From: Zhengitettix transpicula
Taxonomy: Eukaryota > Arthropoda > Insecta > Orthoptera > Tetrigidae
Direction of reading: 5' to 3'
DNA: 64,000 nucleotides
NCBI GenBank assembly: GCA_037074705.1
Contig: CM073592.1
Coordinates: forward strand, 53,366,129 to 53,430,128
Shown: in pieces, positions 14,533-24,779 of the stretch
How positions within the stretch are numbered: the first letter of the stretch is position 1
How the letters are laid out: each line of letters begins with the position of its first letter
Translations under genes and position numbers: made by a program
The notes under the pieces: generated by a model
The model's database searches: none
What the model was told of the DNA's origin: nothing
What the model saw: only the letters and a program-made list of their open reading frames with translations

Positions 14533-14947
14533 ATTAGGGCAACCGGCTACATGAGGGGAATCCACATTGGGCAACTCCCCTTTAATAGCATAAGAAGGGA
14601 TTTGAGAGGGTGATGCGGAAGGGTAGGGGAAGGTAGCCAAGGGTTAACTAGGGCCCCCGGGCTATATTTTAAGGATCCTACCCGGCATTCGCCTAAAGAA
14701 ATGCAGGGAAAACCCTAGAAAAACCTGCATTAGGTAGGTCGGACATTGGGTACTAGTCCCACGCCCTTCCGTAAGCTGGAGAGGAGTTTGCTGTGGGAAT
14801 AGCGGACAACTCTTACCGTATGCCCAAGGTCTGTGACCCCGGAACATACACCTCTCAGAACAGGCCGAGGTTCCTCGACTAGTGGGAACCTTAGTTCAAA
14901 AACGGAGAGGAAAAGGCATCCCCAAAGGTAGCCCCTTTCGTATCTCA
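14533..14947 (+). repeat. 0.5-kb GC-rich repeat, type B, with internal deletion
   Basis: Begins TTAGGGCAACCGGCTACATG and ends near CCTTTCGTATCTC. Compared with the copy at 17812 it lacks about 60 bp between GTTTGCTGTGGG and AATAGCGGACAAC. The peptides it appears to encode differ in frame from copy to copy, so it is noncoding. Confidence 0.8.
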
Positions 14948-15677
14948 CGCTGTAATGGATGGACGAAGTTAAATAGAATATAAATAAATATATGACAATG
15001 AATAAGAAAATTATGTTTATTAACAAATAATTAAATAATCCACGTTTCGTCCTGTTTCGGGACCTTTGATAATTTTGTATATATTTCATGCAAGAAATTT
15101 AAACGTATATTCGATCTACATTTCAAACAGGCGATTAACAGTGAACTTAAATAATTTTAAAAAATTATATGTTGTTCCAATGATGTTCAACACTCTTCGT
15201 GCTGAAATTTGGAGCAATACCTTCAGTATCTCGAACATTTTCATGTATAGTTAAAGGGTTTTCTTTCTTTTATATACATAAATAACTCAGCAGAATTTGG
15301 TAGTAAATCTGTTATTACTTTCGTAACCCATTTAAAATCTGGAAATATTTGTATCCAGGCAGAATCTCAGGCAGTTTAAAATCTCATTAATATTTGTCAT
15401 TACTCATTTTCTTTTACGTGTATCTCTACGTTGATTTCGGCAACACCAAATTCCAGAAGTTATCATAATTGACCATTCAAAGCTACTTAAAAATAGGTGA
15501 GCTAAAATTTAAAAGTATAAAACGCACTGCATTATTTCGTGTAATAATTTTTTTCATCAGGTTTAGTTTCCTTTTATGGTGATTTTTTGACCTAAATTGA
15601 AAATGGACGACACATTCAATTAAAATTTGTTAAATACAGTAGCAAAAAGTAGCAATAAACTATTGATTAAGCCAATA
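14948..15677. other. No recognisable gene
   Basis: AT-rich spacer; nothing supported. Confidence 0.5.
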
Positions 15678-15859
15678 CAGACAAAAAGGTAATATAAATA
15701 CCACACAACATTTCTGGGATCCTTGTTCCTTTCGTCAGGTGCTAAGAAGACCCACTCGACCAGTGCAGTTGTGTTTCTCTAGGCTCTTCTTAGCACCTGA
15801 CGAAATGAAAAAGGATCCCAGAAACGTTGTGTGGTATTTATATTACCTTTTTTTGTCTG
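15678..15859. repeat. Fold-back element, CACCTGAC family
   Basis: Arms of about 70 bp (15678-15749 and 15784-15859) are nearly perfect inverted copies around a 35-base loop. Each arm carries CACCTGACGAA, GGATCCC, GAAACGTTGTG (one arm AACATTTCTGG) and TGGTATTTATATTACC. Related copies: 18950, 23690, 27720, 28985 and 40768. Confidence 0.85.
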
Positions 15860-17810
15860 TATATGATATCTTTCTTATTCACTATTTTCAATCAGACGTA
15901 TATTTTTCATTTTAATAAACTTTTGAGTTTATGCACATTTATATGAAAATTTTAACATCTATTAATCGTTTGCACTACACAGAAATAATGTTACCACAGC
16001 TTTTAATAGAAATCTAATACCTGTTAAACGTAACACAAAGATTTACTTTACAACATTGTTTCTTGAGAGCAGGTGCTGTCATTCTTAATTGTTGCAAGTT
16101 TTCCCCCGCCCCCTGGCGCCTCTTCGAGTGAAAGAGTGCAACCCCGCATTACAATCATCCCTTAATCCCTTAAGAGGCTTATGTAAATGTTTTAAAGTGC
16201 TTCTGCGTGTATTTTATCCTATTATTTATTCTTAAACCGGAAAGTCGCTATGCTTTAACAACTTTCGTTTAAAAACTTCACGTTTCTCATGCAATATTCA
16301 TATTTTATTAGCAGTCCGCTGTTTCTCGTATTACTGAATTCCACATGAGAGGTTCATTGTTAATTTATCTGTGCAACTACTGATAAATATCTTTAAGGGA
16401 TTAAGTCTACTACATTCATAAAATAATTTATGTTGCGTAAAAAAATGTTTCTAGAACACGCATTGTTTCATTTGCGGGCATATAAAATTAACCCCATACT
16501 CTTGCGCGCACATATACAGACATATAACTCTGAGATTACAGCTATTTTCAGACCAAAAAATACAGTTAGAATTTAAACCCGTCTCCCGCCATCGTAAGGG
16601 CGTCGGACAACTACCTATTGCCCGACCTACCTGATGCAGGTTTTCTAGAGCTTGTTCTGCATCACTTTCAGAGGAATGCCGGGTAGGATCCTTAAACTAT
16701 AGACCGGGGGTCTAGCCTATCTACAATTTCTTCTTATTCTTCTTCATAAATCTAAACAAATACCATAACACTAGACTATGTTATCAAAATGAGACTCCTT
16801 GAACTTATTGTAAAATACAGGGACAGTAAATAAAAAATTTGCGGCAGCCAGGCCAAAAATTTAAAAAAGAAATCCGTGTAACAGACTAAATAATAACTTA
16901 AAAAATTGTATACATACAAAAATAATCATTGATTAAGAAATTTATGCAACAACTTATTTTTCACAATAGGTCTAACTTTGGATCGGAACCTACTAGTTTT
17001 AAGTGTAGTTAAACGACTACAATTTTGTTTTAAATTAACTATCCGAAAATAATAAACGAACGGTTAAATTTATTTAATGTACTAAACTATTTATTCAGTC
17101 ATGCTTTAGAACTTAACGCATAAACTTGATAATTACTCATAATCAAATTTCTAATTCTTGAAAATCGTATTTTTTACTTCAACGTAAATAAAAATATTAA
17201 ATGGAGTTCCATCAAATCAAAACAATGACACAAATTCTTACTGATTTTCTGTTAGGCTAAACTGCGAATCTGTGATATACCCGAAGGTTCACGAAGTTGG
17301 CAGGCATGAGCGAAGCTAAACATTAGTCATCGAGAGATTTCGTGGCTTTATTAACTGGCCGCTGTGATTTAGTGAGCAATCTCCCTGAGAAATGCTTCGG
17401 TTTACGTCACGGAACCAAGAAGCACTTTGCTTAATATTCCTACAACGATGTAATATTCCTTCCTTGACGGTTTGAATTCATAATATCGACTTTCGATTGT
17501 TCCGATAATTATCGAGTGCTCCACATATTGCATAGCTCCATTAAAATACTTTCACTAACAGTTCGCCGCCGATAATATCCGATAAATGTCAAACATAGGA
17601 AAGCCCATTAGACAAATACCGACACTATTGTTACACTCGCAATACATTTTTCTCTTAACTCGTTTAAAGAGGTTAAAGACTTTTATGTTGTCTTTCTCTA
17701 TAACTGTGAGCGCCTAAAATTTGAAAAATGTCTTTGATTTAGTACTAATATTCAATAGATTTTTAAATATTAACTACATCTCTGTTAAGATGTTATTTAT
17801 TTATTTATTT
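15860..17810. other. No gene; one repeat fragment inside
   Basis: AT-rich; the only recognised content is the 0.5-kb repeat fragment at 16578-16720. Confidence 0.5.
16578..16720 (-). repeat. Fragment of the 0.5-kb GC-rich repeat
   Basis: Reverse-strand match to the middle of the repeat: GCCCGACCTACCTGATGCAG, then GCCGGGTAGGATCCTTAAA. Both ends are missing. Confidence 0.75.
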
Positions 17811-17811
17811 T

Positions 17812-18275
17812 AGGGCAACAGGCTACATGAGGGTAATCCACATTGGGCAACTCCCCTTTGAAAGGGTGATGCTGAAGGGTAGGGTAAGGTAGCTAAGGGT
17901 TAACTAGGGCCCCCGGGCTATATTTTAAGGATCCTACCCGGCATTCGCCTAAAGAAATGCAGGGAATACCCTAGAAAAACCTGCATTAGGTAGGTCGGGC
18001 ATTGGGTACTTGTCCCACGCCCTTCCGTAAGCTGGAGAGGAGTTTGCTATGGGGGCGCAGCATTCCCTTCTCGACCAGTTTAGGAGGCAGCTGGCCGACT
18101 ATTCCAATGGGAATGGCGGACAACTCTTACCGTATGCCCAAGGTCTGTGACCCCGGAACATACACCTCTCAGAACAGGCCGAGGTGCCTCGGCTTGTGGG
18201 AACCTTAGTTCAAAAACGGAGAGGAAAAGGCATCCCCAAAGGTAGCCCCTTCGTATCTCTCCTACAAGGTTCTTT
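17812..18275 (+). repeat. 0.5-kb GC-rich repeat, type B, full length
   Basis: Starts AGGGCAACAGGCTACATGAG after a TTTA repeat, and ends CCTTCGTATCTCTCCTACAA. Shares its whole length with the copy at 20695. Confidence 0.85.
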
Positions 18276-18949
18276 CTTAAGATGTTATTTAAATTGTTTT
18301 GAACTTCTAAACCACCCGAAGAAAGTCTCAACTGTCGGTAGAAAACAACGTAATAATTTGCCTTATTAATTTTCTCTTTAAATTGTCTATTACTTCATTT
18401 AATGATAAACTCTTTCATAATTTGTTTCGCATCAATGTACCAATTTCTTTAATAATATATTTGTTTAAATGATTTATTATCTTGGAATGTAACTTAAACA
18501 GAGCTTTTGTGTACCAAGGAGAGGACCCGGCGACCCCATCAAATGTTATCCATCTTACTTCATAATTTTAAAAAATTATTACCTAGCTGATCTTTAGTTT
18601 CTAATATTAAGATACACATAACAAGAAAAAATAAGACCTGGGGTAATGTATGAACACAGGCAAATTAGTAAAAAAATAATTAACAACAATAATAAACACA
18701 ACCTTTTGTTTTCGATCTAGGATTTCATCAGTAGTAAATAATTTCCATACCTTTCCAAATTCATTTATAAATATTAGTCAACTATTTATGTTAAATGAAT
18801 AAATTTTTAATAAAATTTCCAAGACATGCCCTGCCTGCAGTGCGCGTTCGAACCGAAAATTTCGGACTAATTTTGCTGTGTTCACACATTTATAATTATA
18901 TTGCAGTCAGATAAAAATTGAAATATAATATTCCCGTGTAAAAATATAC
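18276..18949. other. No recognisable gene
   Basis: AT-rich spacer; nothing supported. Confidence 0.5.
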
Positions 18950-19198
18950 TAATGGGGCAAATAACGGATTGCCACACAAGTTTAAGCAATACTTGTTGCT
19001 AACGTCAGGTGATTAAAACCCGTAAGAGCCGTAAGAACGACACACCGCCTCACAAATCAGGTGAAGAACTCAAAAGTTTGCTTATGTTTGAGTTTTTCTT
19101 ACGGCTCTTGCGTTTTTTGAATCACCTGACGAAAACAACATGGATTTCAGGAAGTTTTTGTGCGATTTATTTCACTTATTTTGGCTGTTTATTTGTCT
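18950..19198. repeat. Fold-back element, CACCTGAC family (diverged)
   Basis: Inverted arms around GTCAGGTGATT (19004) and AATCACCTGAC (19120), with CGTAAGAGCCGTAAGAA against TTCTTACGGCTCTTGCG. The right side keeps TTTGTGCGATTTATTT and TGTTTATTTGTC of the family. Confidence 0.7.
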
Positions 19199-19309
19199 AA
19201 TCGGAAGTCAAATAAATATAACTATTGCAATAAATTTACTTATTAAGCACCTTCCCGTCGATTCATAAAAATCTTGCCGTGAATGAACTGTCTAGGTAGA
19301 CAAGGTAGG

Positions 19310-19375
19310 TATAAAAAGAGATGAACGACTTAGAACTCCGGTGGGCCCGGGTTCGATACCCGACTCACAATTTTA
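19310..19375 (+). repeat. Possible tRNA-derived SINE remnant
   Basis: GCCCGGGTTCGATACCCGAC is a good T-arm/B-box (stem CGGG/CCCG, loop TTCGATA) in otherwise AT-rich DNA. No matching A box or D arm was found upstream, so it is not a functional tRNA. Confidence 0.3.
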
Positions 19376-20340
19376 AAAAATTTTATACTGATTTCATTCT
19401 TCTTAATGTTAATAAATAATATAATAAATCAGTTTTAAGGACACTTTATTTTTAATTCGTCACTGATTTATTAATTCAAAAACAGACGTAAAAAATAAAC
19501 TTTCAAATAAATAATATAGCTAATTGCAAGTAATGATATACCAACAAATGTTAAATAATTGTAAAGTAAAAACAATCAGTAACATTATCTCTGGGGGAAA
19601 AATACGAAACCTTATTTATGATTTACGCATAAATGGAAAGCTCCACATCACAAAACATTCTACAGAATACACTACAAAACAAAATATTCAAACAAAAATC
19701 GAAGGACGTATTGCTAAAGGGGTTTTAAACACCCGTTGTCAATCGGAACAATACATATAAACAAACGAATGAGATAAGCAAAATATACACAGCTCAATAC
19801 AAATTAAATATTAAGTGTAGGATTCCTTCGTAAACGATTTCCTGTCATCACAAAATTTTCAAGTTCAGGAAATCAACGTTTTCGATTTCTCTTGCCGTGG
19901 TAATTGTTCAAGACGTTTTCAAAACATGTTATTTCAGTCATTAGTCAGTGTTAACTGTGAGCACGAACGTTTACTTAGCTAACTTGTCAGTCGGTAACAA
20001 ATGTGTATGCAATTCCAATGTAGCCGTAACAACATGTTTTCACTGTAAACAAAGAAACGTCGGTGCGATTGACAACAAAAAAACGATTATTCTTCAATTA
20101 AAAATTAATCTCTTTGCAAAACTCTACTTTAAATCACTTTAAATTTTAGTTTTTTTCCTAATCATCTAAAAAAGCAAAACTTGCTTTATTTCTCGTATTG
20201 TCAACATAGTAGGTTCAGCAAGTTCTTCTGATGTTTGTAAAATCAGTAAATTTTAGTCCATATGAAGCTCCAAAACGTTTTCCCACAGTAAGTAGAAATA
20301 CAACTTCAAAAAGAAACAATGTCAAACTGCTACTCGCTTA
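19376..20340. other. No recognisable gene
   Basis: AT-rich; open frames at 19524-19760 and 19948-20142 show no domain or neighbouring splice structure. Confidence 0.5.
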
Positions 20341-20694
20341 GGAAGAAGAAGTGTAGACAGGCTATGTAATCCACATAGTGGCAACTCCCCTCTTAAAGCA
20401 TAGGAAAGGGATTTAAAAGGGGGGATGTGAAAGGATAGAGGAAAGTAGCCAAGGGCTATGGTTTAAGAATCCTACCTGGCAATTCGCCTAAAAGTGATGC
20501 AGGGAAAACCCTTGGATAACCTGTATCAGGTAGATCCGGCATTTGGTACTTGTCCCACGCCCTTCAGATGGCGGGAGAGGGGTTTTCTGTGGGGTCGCAG
20601 CTTTCCTCTCGCCATGCCTTGACCAGTTTAAGAGGCAGCTAGCCGACTATTCCAATAGGAATAGCCGACAACTCTTACCGACCCCCGGAACATT
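20341..20694 (+). repeat. 0.5-kb GC-rich repeat, type A, first unit of a two-unit array
   Basis: Type A has the head GAAGAAGAAGTGTAGACAGG instead of the type B head, then the shared body (AGGTAGATCCGGCATTTGG, GACCAGTTTAAGAGGCAG). It breaks off after ACCCCCGGAAC and is followed directly by a type B unit. Confidence 0.8.
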
Positions 20695-21262
20695 TTTTTT
20701 TAGGGCAACAGGCTACATGAGGGTAATCCACGTTGGGCAACTCCCCTTTAATAGCATACGAAGGGATTTGAAATGGGGAATGCGGAAGGGTAGAGGAAGG
20801 TAGCCAAGGGTTAACTAGCGCCCCCGGGCTATAGTTTAAGGATCCTACCTGGCATTCGCCTAAAGAAATGCAGGGAAAACCCTAGAAAAATCTGCATCAG
20901 GTAGGTCGGGCATTTGGTACTTGTCCCACGCCCTTCAGATAGCGGGAGAGGAGTTTGCTGTGGGGACGCAGCATTCCCTTCTCCGTGCCTCGACCAGTTT
21001 AGGAGGCAGCTGGCCGACTATTCCAATGGGAATAGTGGACAACTCTTACCGTATGCCCAAGGTCTGTGACCCCCGAAAATACACCTCTCAGAACAGGCCG
21101 AGGTGCCTCGGCTTGTGGGAACCTTAGTTCAAAAACGGGGAGGAAAAGGCATACCAAAGGTAGACCCTTCGTATCTCTCCTACAAGGTTTTGCCTGCGAG
21201 AGAACATCCCTTGCAGGTTACCTGCAATAGAATTGTCTCGCAGCACCCCCGGAACATACTTT
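20695..21262 (+). repeat. 0.5-kb GC-rich repeat, type B, second unit of a two-unit array
   Basis: Head TTTAGGGCAACAGGCTACAT, full body, tail extending through TTTTGCCTGCGAGAGAACAT to CCCCCGGAACATAC. The same A-then-B order is seen on the minus strand at 60590-59690. Confidence 0.85.
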
Positions 21263-22161
21263 GATATTTTTAATAAATACACATACAGATATTTCCGACT
21301 GCACGTATCAACCTTTTCCATCATGACATGAAAAAAAAATTATAAAGGAACCTTAAGTAAAGAATCGATTGGAGCGAACTGCGTCTGGCTGTAATGTATG
21401 AAAACGGAAAGTTAATTTGTAACAGGAAGAATTATATCCATGGATGATAGAGTGTATGTAAAATAACAGAATACATTTATCGTCCAAGTAATTGATTCAA
21501 ATTTAGAAACTAAGGAGACAAATTGCTCAATACTTGAGTGTTAATCCCGTAGCCGACTTATTATTAGTTTAAATTTAAATTTCTGTCGACCATAGTACCA
21601 TAGAAACGTGACTAAAAGATCGCTGAATTCCTCATAAACGCTTCGTAGGGAAATGATACAATTAACATCGGAATCGACGTGGCCTCACACAATAATTCAG
21701 ATATATGGAAAAACTAAAATAATTTTGTATAGAGACGCTAAATAATCACGCAATAGTAAAAACAAATAGCAAAAATGGCAGTGGAAACAAGTTAACGAAA
21801 CAAATTTCGACCCAATGAGCGAAAACATATATTCAATTGTTTTAATGATTTCTTAAATTCAAAGTAGTGTAAATTGCCTGTATTAAATTTAAATTATAAT
21901 ATACTAAAATGTATAACGTTTCATTCCTTCGCTTAAGAACCTCTCAATATTGTCTCAAAATTAATGAAGAAATATATTTGGCTAATTAAAATATTTTGTG
22001 ACTGGATAAAAAATATTCAGTTACAACGAATTGGTATTGTTTCATTTCGGCTATGAAATTTGTTGTAGGATGTTTAAATTTTTAATATTAAATTGATTTT
22101 TAATCTAATAAATAAAGCAGAGTGTCTGTTTGTATGTTTGTATATATATATATATATATAT
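21263..22161. other. No recognisable gene; TA repeat at right end
   Basis: AT-rich. Holds half of a fold-back family at about 21905-21945 (ATAACGTTTCATTCCTT). The last 22 bases are a TA microsatellite into which the next LTR-like repeat is inserted. Confidence 0.5.
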
Positions 22162-23313
22162 TGTAATGGCTAAAATAAATAATATAAAACTATCAATTTA
22201 AACTAACAATTATCATTTATTAAGCCACAATTTACAATTACACAAATCTGATGAAATTTTATAAATCAAAACAATTTTATTTACCTAGAATACATTTTAA
22301 ATAATCGGACTCGGTACCCTCAGGGTCTTTACTGGGTTGATAAGGAAACAGAACAAAATGTTACAATTAAACAAATACAGTTACAATAAATGAAAAACGA
22401 AATGAAACTAAATGAAATGATTGAAATGATTGAAACGAGAGAAACAAATGAAACGAAATGAAACGAAATCTGACTTTTTACCCTCTTTTAACAATTTACA
22501 GTTATGAATTCAGAAAAATAAACTTACAAGCTCTCTGGTCCACACACTCACTTCATACAGACTTAAAAGGCACCAAGCTGCGCTCATACTCTGCTTTCAC
22601 AGCCACCTCCTCTTGACGACGTCACCCTCACGACGAATTCAAACAACTCTGCTGGCAGACAGACCTCCACGATGAAACTCCCACCGACTGTTGACGACTG
22701 ATGTCCAGCTGATTACTCTCCGCCCCCTAGCTTCGCCTATCATCCGATGATCTCTCCTTTATGCAAACTCCCAACTGTTCATAACATTGTTTCGGCCACT
22801 TTACCTCGGCCCTGCGTCCGCCCTGCGGACCTGCACCAACGATCTCTCCCCGCTGGCACGTCCGTCTCCTCTCCACACGAAATGATAATGACCTCTAAAC
22901 TGTCCAACTGCCCTCTTATTTATATCCCGGCTCCAGAATATTCCCTTGTTTTTCACAGTTTTTTGCATTTCCACGTTCGCCACACAAACACCAGCTGTTA
23001 ACTTTCTCCCGTTCCGAGAGCCACTCGATCAATTAAATTAAATTATTTCCGTTTAATCTAATTGCATCGTCCAACAACCTTCTGTCATTTATGCCATTAG
23101 GATTCCGTCGTCCAGATATCGGTCACACTATTAGCCCTAAGAGCTGCAAAATGCCCCGATTATTAGTCCTTCCCTTCTCTAAAAGTCACTTATCCATCAT
23201 TTTATCATTATCTTTTATAAGTACAAACCACTCAAGGATCTCCAGTCTGAGTTTGAAAACAAATCTGATAAAAATAAGAACAGACTTCATGTCTTTCTTA
23301 GCTGGGTGTTACA
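22162..23313 (-). mobile_element. Solo LTR-like repeat (copy 2)
   Basis: Starts TGTAATGG and ends GTTACA, flanked by ATAT within a TA tract on both sides. Contains the family core on the minus strand (TATCAACCCAGTAAAGACCC). A GC-richer section (22540-23000) holds small open frames without domains. Confidence 0.6.
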
Positions 23314-23520
23314 ATATATATAAATATTTGTATGTTCCTTATACAAATCTACATCGGTGGAGAAAATTTCACCAAATTTCGTACACGTGTTCTTTGCGAC
23401 CAGGAGACAAACACTGTCGGGGTGAGACGCGACTACCACCCCCAGAAGCAGAGGTGGACGAGGGTAGAAATATTTAAACATGTTAAAACAGTCGATATTA
23501 CAGTCGGATAAATACAACCG
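23314..23520 (+). repeat. Right-hand continuation of the repeat split by LTR copy 2
   Basis: Resumes with TA repeats, then a repeat body (GTGGAGAAAATTTCACCAAA at about 23355) and AAACATGTTAAAA with TCGATATTAC, which parallels 10465-10500 of the Helitron-like repeat. Confidence 0.4.
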
Positions 23521-23689
23521 AGATTATTTTCCAATGCAGAATATTTTAAAATGATGAATAGTAGGATATTCAAAATTATGTGGCCCGCAAGAGGAAAAGA
23601 TCAAAATATCATCAGGATAAAACTCAATTAAACAGATAAGTTGAAATACTGAAGATGATACAGATTTTCATAAAAGCAGAGACTTAATA

Positions 23690-24250
23690 AAACCAAATTA
23701 ATGAATAAGAAAGATAGCCAATAGAGACAAAAAATGGTAATATAAAATTAATTAGATATAATATAATATATTAATTAATAATATAGAATTAAAAGGACTG
23801 CAATACTGATATGAATTAGTGACGACAGGCAGAAATAAAATACCCAACTGAAAAGCAAATAAAAGGGAATTATTTAATATTTTTGTTGTATGGAAGACGA
23901 GAAAGAAACAATTCTTAAATAAAACAAAAATTACAGGCTTATGTCAGAGATGATTCACATTAAATCAAAGATCACACAGTAATTAATGTACAAAGAGATA
24001 CTACGAAACTCCTTATTGTTATGTTGAACTGTCTGCTGTCCCTTTGCCGTTGCGTTTTCGTCGCTTTTGAGTTTTGTCAACCGACGCGTGCAGTTGTGTC
24101 GCTCTAGGCTCTTCTTAGCACCTGACGAATGGAACAAGGATCCCAGAAACGTTGTTGTGTGGTATTTATATTACCCTTTAATTGACTATCTTTCTTATTC
24201 AATATTACGTCAATCAGACGTAATTTTTTTTCATTTTAAAACCAAATTAA
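23690..24250. repeat. Fold-back element, CACCTGAC family (long, degenerate)
   Basis: Ends share AAAACCAAATTAAT; the inner termini GAATAAGAAAGATAGCCAAT (23710) and ATTGACTATCTTTCTTATTC (24180) are inverted. The right half is a close copy of the right arm of 15678-15859 including CCTGACGAA, GGATCCC and GAAACGTTG. Confidence 0.6.
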
Positions 24251-24381
24251 TATATAAATAAATGAAGAGGAAACCAGTTTAGCTGAGAAGCAAAATTGTA
24301 ATAGAAGTTACGGGGTTTAGGAAACAATAACCCATTTACGATTAACATTTTTATATTTAAAATAATTAAGCTGTCAAACCA

Positions 24382-24383
<2 letters not shown>

Positions 24384-24432
<49 letters not shown>
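24384..24432. repeat. TA microsatellite
   Basis: Uninterrupted AT repeat about 12 bp left of the fold-back element at 24445. Confidence 0.9.
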
Positions 24433-24435
<3 letters not shown>

Positions 24436-24444
24436 TAATAAATG

Positions 24445-24776
24445 TTTCACGGTTACGCACCAGGTTAAGATTTCTCGACGTTGTCGTTCTCCACTGCTGT
24501 CTGCAGCCTGTGTGGCGCTGCGTGACTTGTGCGAGCTATAATAGTGGTGGACATGCTGCGACCTGATTGGCCGCTGAGGATCGACTGACCACAGCGTCCA
24601 GGACACATGTGTTTCCATATCGCGTAGTAAATGTCAGGCGATCCTTAGCGGCCAATCAGGTCGCAGAATGTCAGCCACTATATATGGTATACCTCACACA
24701 AGTCACGCAGCGCCACACAAGATGAAGACAGCCGTGGAGAACGTAAACATGCAGAACCTGGTGCGTAACCGTGAAA
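24445..24776. repeat. GC-rich fold-back element with about 138-bp arms
   Basis: Arms 24445-24583 and 24639-24776 are inverted copies at roughly 85 to 90 percent by eye: TTTCACGGTTACGCACCAGG at both outer ends, GTGTGGCGCTGCGTGACTTG in the middle, GCGACCTGATTGGCCGCT at the inner ends. About 55 bases separate the arms. MITE-like; no transposase. Confidence 0.85.
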
Positions 24777-24779
24777 AAT

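Noticed and set aside
18002..18331. Open frames on both strands with recurring peptides such as SWPTIPMGIADNSYRMPK
   Set aside because: They recur only because the 0.5-kb repeat recurs; frames and stops differ between copies (14.6, 18.0, 20.9, 60.2 kb) and no start or splice context is shared.
22747..23001. Frame rich in Pro and Ser
   Set aside because: Inside LTR-like copy 2; no similarity to gag or pol blocks.
24247..24618. 123-codon minus-strand frame
   Set aside because: Spans a TA microsatellite and one arm of a fold-back element; no domain.
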